Shown piece after piece: positions 59,669-64,000 of a stretch of DNA of 64,000 nt. Positions within the stretch are counted from its first letter, which is position 1; each line of letters begins with the position of its first letter. The notes beneath the pieces were generated by a model that had not been told where the DNA came from, did no database searches, and worked only from the letters and a program-made list of their open reading frames with translations. The DNA comes from Dryocosmus kuriphilus. Taxonomy: Eukaryota; Arthropoda; Insecta; Hymenoptera; Cynipidae. The stretch is taken from positions 79,097,951 through 79,161,950 of the forward strand of contig CM076197.1 in assembly GCA_038277395.1 (NCBI GenBank). The letters are read 5' to 3'. Both the position numbers and the translations under genes were made by a program.

Positions 59669-62380
59669 CCTGATAGAAAAACAATATTTTCTCAATACAG
59701 TTTGAAATATGTCATTAACATAAAATATATTTATAGTCATTAACTTTTTTTAAAATTTTATAAAATATATGGGTTCTTTTTATAGTCATTTTAACTAAAA
59801 ACGTGTGCTTAAAAATTTTTTAAAATTTTTTTATTCAAGACCTAAAAGTATGTTGGCATTTTTATTTTAGTCCTTAAAAATTTTTAGATTGGAAAAATTT
59901 GAAGCACATAATTTTTTTTTTAATGTCGATTTATTTCTTTTTTTTACAAATTTAATAAATAATGACATCCTTTTAAAACAAATTAAACCTTTTGATTTTT
60001 CAAAATTTTTTTTCTATTGTTTTTAGAGTAATTTCCTGATTAAAAAAATGGTTTTCAGATTAATTTTTTGGATTTAAAATTATTGCAAGAGTAATCTTCA
60101 AAGCTTAAGTAAAGATTTCGCAACTTGGTTCTCTTGTAAAATCATTTACTCTAAGGGACCATTGCAGGTGCACGGACGTTCACCTTTAATCAAAGTAAGG
60201 AAAGAGAGTTCAAGGTCGTCGCTAGCCAACTGTGTGAGAATCACGTATCAGTCTTTTTTCTAATTCTAAAATCTTACAGCTATGCAATTAACAATTAGTT
60301 TTTTCCCCCATTAAGTACATTTTTATTAAAGTACGAAATTGAGCCATTAGTCGAGAGATTCTCAGAAACTAGAGATTAAATTTTCATTCGGGAGAGGCAT
60401 TAAATTAAAAACTCATTATTGTCATAATTCATAGTATTTTAAATTAACTATCAACTGATTTACCGTCTTTTAAATTGGTGCTAATAAAAATTATAGTTTC
60501 AATAAAGGCTGCGCTAAAGAATTTTATTTTGTATTTAAAATCGACGTGGCTGCTGAGCACGATTCTGATACCATCAAATAATTCTCCTCGCAATCACAAA
60601 CCTAACGGTAATCAGGAAACTCAGCATAACTTGATTCTTTATTATTTCTTAAAGACAATCAAAATGCATTTTTTATCACTGCTAAGATCATTAGATTTTT
60701 TGGACAAGTTAGGAGAATTTGAAAAATGGGAGTGTGCTTTAGAAAATTAGTTTTGTTTTATATATTTTATTTATTATTAATTAAATATTTTTGTTCTTGT
60801 TCCAATTTAATGTGAAATACCCATATTTCTTGCAAACATTCATTCATAATAATGAATTTTTGCACCTTGAAAATTCTCCTAATGTCGTTAGAAAATTAAT
60901 TCATCTTTTAAATTTGAAAAGTTTAAATGAAAATTTAATATTTATTATAAGTAACTTTAAAATATTATTCAGAATACTATATTTACTTCGTCTTTCAGAA
61001 ACAATATTCTGAAATAATACTTTCTTTCTAATTAATTTTTTTTTTTAGTTTTCTGTATAGAAAATTGTTTCTAAGGATTTTTTCAAATGAATATACTTTC
61101 TGCTAGGCTTACATTAATATTAATAATTTGTTTTTGTTTTCAGAAAGATTTTGGATTCGTTGATGAGGTCACATCATGGATTCTGAATTCCGCAGAATTT
61201 TTTCAACTTTATGAAGGCAGTTAGTTATTCACCAACCTGTTGACAGAGTCGTAGGATTGCTACCAATTCTGGAGCCGGATATTGGATCCTCTGAATCTTT
61301 CTGCGACAGTTAAATTTGCAATTAGAACCAGTGTACCTATCGAAACCGGAGAACGTGGATTTATATTTCAGAATACACTTTTCAGCTGCGTTGCTGGAAA
61401 CCGATTGCGCATATGCATTTGCACTTTGCAGAACCCACGTCCCACCCCCACCGTGGGACTCAGCTGAAGGAAGCTTCTCCCCTCCATGCCCGGTTAGACA
61501 TAATATCCCTATTTTAACCTTCACTAAATTCTGTTATCTCAGTCGGTATTTTTGATTCAAAATCGTCTTTAGTTTAGTTATTTTAGTTCAATTAATTTCG
61601 ATTTATTAACTTCTTTTTATAAATTTAGTACATTTATTTTGATTAATTCATTAAGTTTAATTAATATCTTTAGGAAAATATCTTGATGCTCTTTCAGAAA
61701 AAAAGTCGTTAATTTTCTAGTTTTGCTCGAAACTAATTATTCAACAAATTCTGAAATATTGATTTTTAACGATTCAATTTATAATTTAAACGTTCAAAAT
61801 AAAATAAAAAGTATACTATACTTATTTTTGGTAATCGTATGATATATAAAATAAAAGCTCTATTTATCGAAACTGAAGTTTATTATAAAGTACTGACTAA
61901 GCCTAGTTAAACCTTAAAGGACAATAAACCAAAATAGAAAGCGAGAAGAAAAAAGAGAAACAAGGATAATGAAACATAAATATTTATCATTTTCTGTCTG
62001 TTCCTTTTTACCTTTTCGCGATCCGTGCTTTTTTTCCCGTGTTTCTCTTATCTTCACTATCAGTATCGCCATCCTTCTTCCTCTTCACTTTCCTTCCTCT
62101 TTCTTTGGTTTCGTGTTTTTTACTGAAAGCTTTATTCTTTTTGTCCCACGAAACGAATCTAAAACGAGTTGCAGATATTTTTTCTAATTATTAAAAATCA
62201 AGGTTGAAGGTTGCCTTTCTCTAAAAAAGGGCGCAAAAACCATAATTCTCATTACGAGGTGTCAGAGCTTGACAAAACCTTTTAATACAACTAAAGAATC
62301 AAAATTTGAATTGGATAAACTTACCATTTGAAATGCAGAAAAATTTATTTTAGAAACTTAAATTTATTAAGCATTACAAG
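59669..62380. other. Intergenic region upstream of GALE
   Basis: AT-rich DNA with low-complexity T and A runs (59800-60070). A small GC-richer patch near 60165-60250 could belong to a GALE leader or promoter. A second GC-richer patch at about 61225-61500 is open on both strands (no ATG on the minus-strand ORF). I recognise no protein in it. No gene is supported. Confidence 0.3.
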
Positions 62381-62384
62381 CTAA

Positions 62385-64000
62385 GTAATAATGCCTCTTC
62401 TATGGGACGCTTGAATTCTCTTACCCCTACGGATGGGTATTAAATTTCCCTACCCTAGGGATAGCAGTCTTTGGACCTGGTCGCGATTAGGAGGCCTAGA
62501 ACTCCCGCGGGTGGAGAACCTGGACACTGCAGCATAATAAGCCCCACTGGGGAGAATAGTTCTTGGCCAAGAAGCGACTGCCGGGTGGTTCTCGGCTTCC
62601 GGATAGACCCCAATCTCAGGTGTGGAAAATTCCATGCCTAGAGCTGTATGGCACCAGGTACGAACGATGTGTCTTGGGATACCGGACCACCTCCGAGTGT
62701 AAATAACCTTATCTCTACAAGCAGGGCTCTGTAGGGACGGATCGTATATTTCCCCAGCTTCTCGTGAGAAAGTTATGGAAATAGCAAATATCAAAAACAA
62801 ATAAAAAACTAACGGATGGGAGTCTTCATTGACACCCTCCGAAAAGACATCTTCTTTTGAGAAGACGGAAATTAACGAAGGAGTTAAATCGTCTTCGATT
62901 CAACAGGAGACTTCAACAGGTCCGGACATTTCGGGCGGTATGGTGGGTGGTGTGAATTTAAATAGTACCATCAACGAAACTATTACTAATATGAATGCTG
63001 GATCCAAGAAACCCCTGAAAAAGTTCAATTACAGCCGTTCGGCTAAGAGGTACTAACGCCAACAACTTTTTTTGAAAGGCGAAAATATCTCTCAGCCGGG
63101 GACTCTAAACTGGCCCGGTCAAATCGCAGTAAGCTCAATCAAGACAGAGAGGTAAAGAGGGGCAGGGTCAGTGATCCAGTAGACTCATATATTCTGGCCC
63201 TCTGTAATCACCTGAAATTGGCCATTGTGTCTAAGGGTTTCCCGCAAGTGAAACTAAACTCAGAACATGTTGCGGCTATTGAGGCAGTCCTTGAGATGAA
63301 AATCGCTGGATTAAAACCTGTCGAAATTATTCCAAGATTTGAAGACTCTCGATTCAAATATAGCATTCTGACCGCCATCTGCTCTAATGAAATGTTTCGA
63401 GCATGGTTCATATTGAAGCTGTTGGTGGTCTGCGATCATGAGAAGGAGCCAAAATCAAGAACATTGATATGAAGGACCTTCCCAAGCCTGTCAAACTTCT
63501 GGCATGGGTTCTCGGAACCTCCGAGGGGCCAGAATCCGTACTGAAAAGATTGGCGGCCCAAAACCCTACTCTGTTAATAGGGGAGTAGAACATCTACGAT
63601 GCAAAGGCCGACGCTAAAATTGCTCAGTTGGTCTTGAGTGTTGATCCATCAGTGGTCGATAGCCTCGAGAAGGTCGATTATAGGTCATATCTGGGGATAA
63701 AGAGGATCTAGATAAAAATCCTTTCAAAACCAAAGGAGAGAACGAGGACAGACGAAGTGAAGCCGTCTTCAGAGGAACTGAGGGAGGAAGCTAGTTCTTA
63801 AATGAACAGCATGAACTCCTCGGATTTAGATTTTATTCAAATAAATATTCACCACTGTAAAGTGGCGTCAGCTATCCTAAGCAGACGTGAACATGGAAAG
63901 AAAACAGGTGAAAGTAGTGGTAGGAATTCTTACGGGCCATGGCCCGTAAGTACGTCAGTGCACTGACACTTAAAAAATTACCTGACCAATATTTTCGACT
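62385..64000 (+). mobile_element. Broken 5' part of a jockey/R1-like non-LTR retrotransposon
   Basis: GC-richer sequence with ORF1-like pieces in successive frames. A hydrophilic start region (about 62829-63056) ends at a stop. A second piece (about 63070-63472) contains LALCNHLKLAIVSKGFPQVK. A third (about 63470-63590) contains LPKPVKLLAWVLGTSEGPES, which resembles the DUF4780-type block of insect retroelement ORF1. Then a new ATG at about 63801 starts ORF2, with LDFIQINIHHCKVASAILSR, the N-terminus of an APE endonuclease. Stops and frame changes break ORF1, and ORF2 is interrupted near 63930. The element continues beyond the window or is truncated. Confidence 0.75.
63930..63967. repeat. Two adjacent perfect palindromes
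   Basis: TTACGGGCCATGGCCCGTAA (63930-63949) is a perfect 20-base palindrome. GTCAGTGCACTGAC (63954-63967) is a perfect 14-base palindrome five bases later. They lie where the retroelement ORF2 reading breaks off, so they may be the tip of an inserted foldback element whose rest lies past the window. Confidence 0.8.

Noticed and set aside
61225..61524. Possible gene on either strand in a GC-richer patch
   Set aside because: No ATG on the minus strand, no recognisable motif and no supporting splice sites. Left as unassigned.

Overview
This is a stretch of AT-rich animal nuclear DNA, almost certainly from an insect. Genes have short GT-AG introns and are spaced by long AT-rich sequence dense with DNA transposons, foldback elements and non-LTR retroelement fragments. 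I think a hymenopteran is most likely, from the look of the proteins and repeats, but that is an inference from memory. Most real coding sequence lies in short exons, so I rebuilt gene models by joining splice sites in phase.

Layout: 1-9.0 kb is a transposon graveyard. It holds a decayed hAT transposase, a TTAA-flanked hairpin, a TTAA-flanked MITE, several other TIR elements and a long inverted repeat. 9.06-18.68 kb is one large PIF/Harbinger-type element. It appears coding-competent and carries a three-exon DDE transposase plus two paralogous zinc-finger/MADF/BESS genes that converge from the two ends. The first coding exon of each MADF gene lies inside the almost identical terminal inverted repeat. 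A smaller TTA-flanked element has inserted into its right arm. 19.7-49.4 kb is the HECT ubiquitin ligase gene TRIP12 (+ strand; 16 coding exons found), whose introns are filled with nested repeats.

From 49.4 to 59.7 kb there are five compact housekeeping genes: TMEM256-like (-), DNAJC19/Pam18 (+), a GRTP1-like TBC RabGAP (-), METTL4 (+) and GALE (-). Together with TRIP12 they alternate strand (+ - + - + -), giving shared divergent promoters and convergent 3' ends. 59.7-62.4 kb holds nothing I recognise. 62.4-64.0 kb is the broken 5' half of a jockey/R1-like non-LTR retrotransposon.

The most interesting object is the Harbinger element with mirrored accessory genes. The second is an apparent reading-frame break between two conserved exons of the TRIP12 HECT region, which could be a real lesion or an assembly error.
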